Assembly: GCA_963692995.1 (NCBI GenBank)
Contig: OY843611.1
Span: 2,728,001 to 2,792,000, forward strand
Reading direction: 5' to 3'
DNA from: Bin87 sp963692995
Lineage (GTDB): Bacteria > Chloroflexota > Dehalococcoidia > Lucifugimonadales > UBA3495
DNA length: 64,000 nt
Shown: positions 63,637-64,000 of the stretch, piece by piece
Numbering within the stretch: the stretch's first letter is position 1
Layout of the letters: every line of letters starts with the position of its first letter
Translations under genes and position numbers: made by a program
Notes under the pieces: generated by a model
Database searches by the model: none
The model's input: only the letters and a program-made list of their open reading frames with translations
Told to the model about the DNA's origin: nothing

Positions 63637-63710
63637 AATGGGACACTCCCAGTATCGGTTGCATTGGGTAATGCTAACGATACCGCAGCAGTGGTCACCC
63701 GTCAATCAAT

Positions 63711-63764
63711 CGGGACGCGGGCATCGCACGGGACGCGGGCATCGCACGGGACGCGGGCATCGCA
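63711..63764. repeat. 3 x 18-bp tandem repeat
   Basis: Three exact copies of CGGGACGCGGGCATCGCA upstream of the dehydratase pair, between it and the divergent decarboxylase gene. No coding role is evident. Confidence 0.95.
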
Positions 63765-63883
63765 AAATTGACCCGGCCCCTATGGGTTACTATAATCGGC
63801 AGACACCACGGCATTAGCCGGCCTTTGCCTAGGCAACGGAAACCGTGCCTGCCGGGTTCATTGCGCAAATGAGGAGGAATTTC

Positions 63884-64000
63884 ATGGTTGAACAGCAGGC
63901 AGCAGTGCTGAGCCCTGAAGCTCTGATTGAAGAGTTCCAGAAGAACGGCGTCACCCACGTGGTGACCATTCCTGACAGCGAGACCAACTACCTGTACGAG
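63884..64000 (+). CDS. TPP-dependent decarboxylase (sulfopyruvate/phosphonopyruvate-like), N-terminal part
   Basis: 39 residues before the window end, from ATG 63884 with GAGGAGG upstream. ALIEEFQKNGVTHVVTIPDSETNYLYE resembles the start of TPP-binding sulfopyruvate or phosphonopyruvate decarboxylase alpha chains (VxVPDS-type motif). The catalytic TPP regions lie outside the window. Confidence 0.6.
   Translation, partial: MVEQQAAVLSPEALIEEFQKNGVTHVVTIPDSETNYLYE

Overview
The window is a GC-rich bacterial chromosome segment with about 65 genes. It carries no rRNA, tRNA, CRISPR array or phage. The mix of genes suggests an uncultivated Chloroflexota lineage of the Dehalococcoidia/SAR202 type: rny-ymdB-like start, small bL25, ubiX/ubiE/ubiA homologues, CoA-transferase and MaoC/FAS1-like hydratase pairs, RraA and Asp/Glu-racemase-like enzymes, many lipoproteins, a glutaredoxin-like protein and a selenoprotein. 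That placement is inferred from gene content; no 16S or marker gene was compared.

Layout. 1-5.2 kb: end of RNase Y, YmdB-family phosphoesterase, PHP hydrolase, PlsY-like protein, zinc-finger membrane protein, then recA-recX on the minus strand behind a recognisable promoter and SOS-like box. 5.2-9.2 kb: a 0.2 kb MITE-like element, a glutaredoxin-like gene preceded by an 8 x 14 bp tandem repeat, a two-subunit CoA transferase, and an AAA ATPase coupled to a truncated partner. 9.2-21.5 kb: SDR, zincin lipoprotein, D12 DNA methylase, alcohol dehydrogenase, TauE exporter, Tgt, VanZ, retropepsin-like protein, cyclophilin, RraA, hydroxyacid dehydrogenase, Mrr. 22-27.2 kb: bL25, DUF3800 and an oligopeptide-type ABC importer without ATPases. 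27.6-32.5 kb: small membrane proteins, UbiE, RibD-like reductase, MNT-HEPN protein, UbiX, Asp/Glu racemase-like. 33-44.9 kb: orphan ABC ATPase, MFS, Uma2, GalU, AsnC-type domain, acyl-CoA dehydrogenase, HTH protein, ruvX, alaS, ubiA. 45-48 kb: a tryptophan T-box leader driving trpE-VOC-trpG. 48-56.3 kb: P-loop kinase, O-antigen ligase-like protein, an array of three mosaic paralogous lipoproteins, and a secreted protein with a broken metzincin motif. 56.4-64 kb: dehydrogenase, MBL hydrolase, NhaA, ABM protein, a minus-strand group of Rdx selenoprotein, pentapeptide-repeat and DRTGG proteins, a PaREP1/HEPN-like protein, two hot-dog dehydratases and the start of a TPP-dependent decarboxylase.

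The most noteworthy items are: a selenoprotein gene split by an in-frame TGA (61983-62297); the Trp T-box operon with a VOC gene between trpE and trpG; a dispersed terminal-inverted-repeat element with flanking direct repeats, one copy of which supplies the stop codon of a gene; the mosaic lipoprotein array next to a dead metzincin; and the ATPase with a truncated, translationally coupled partner.
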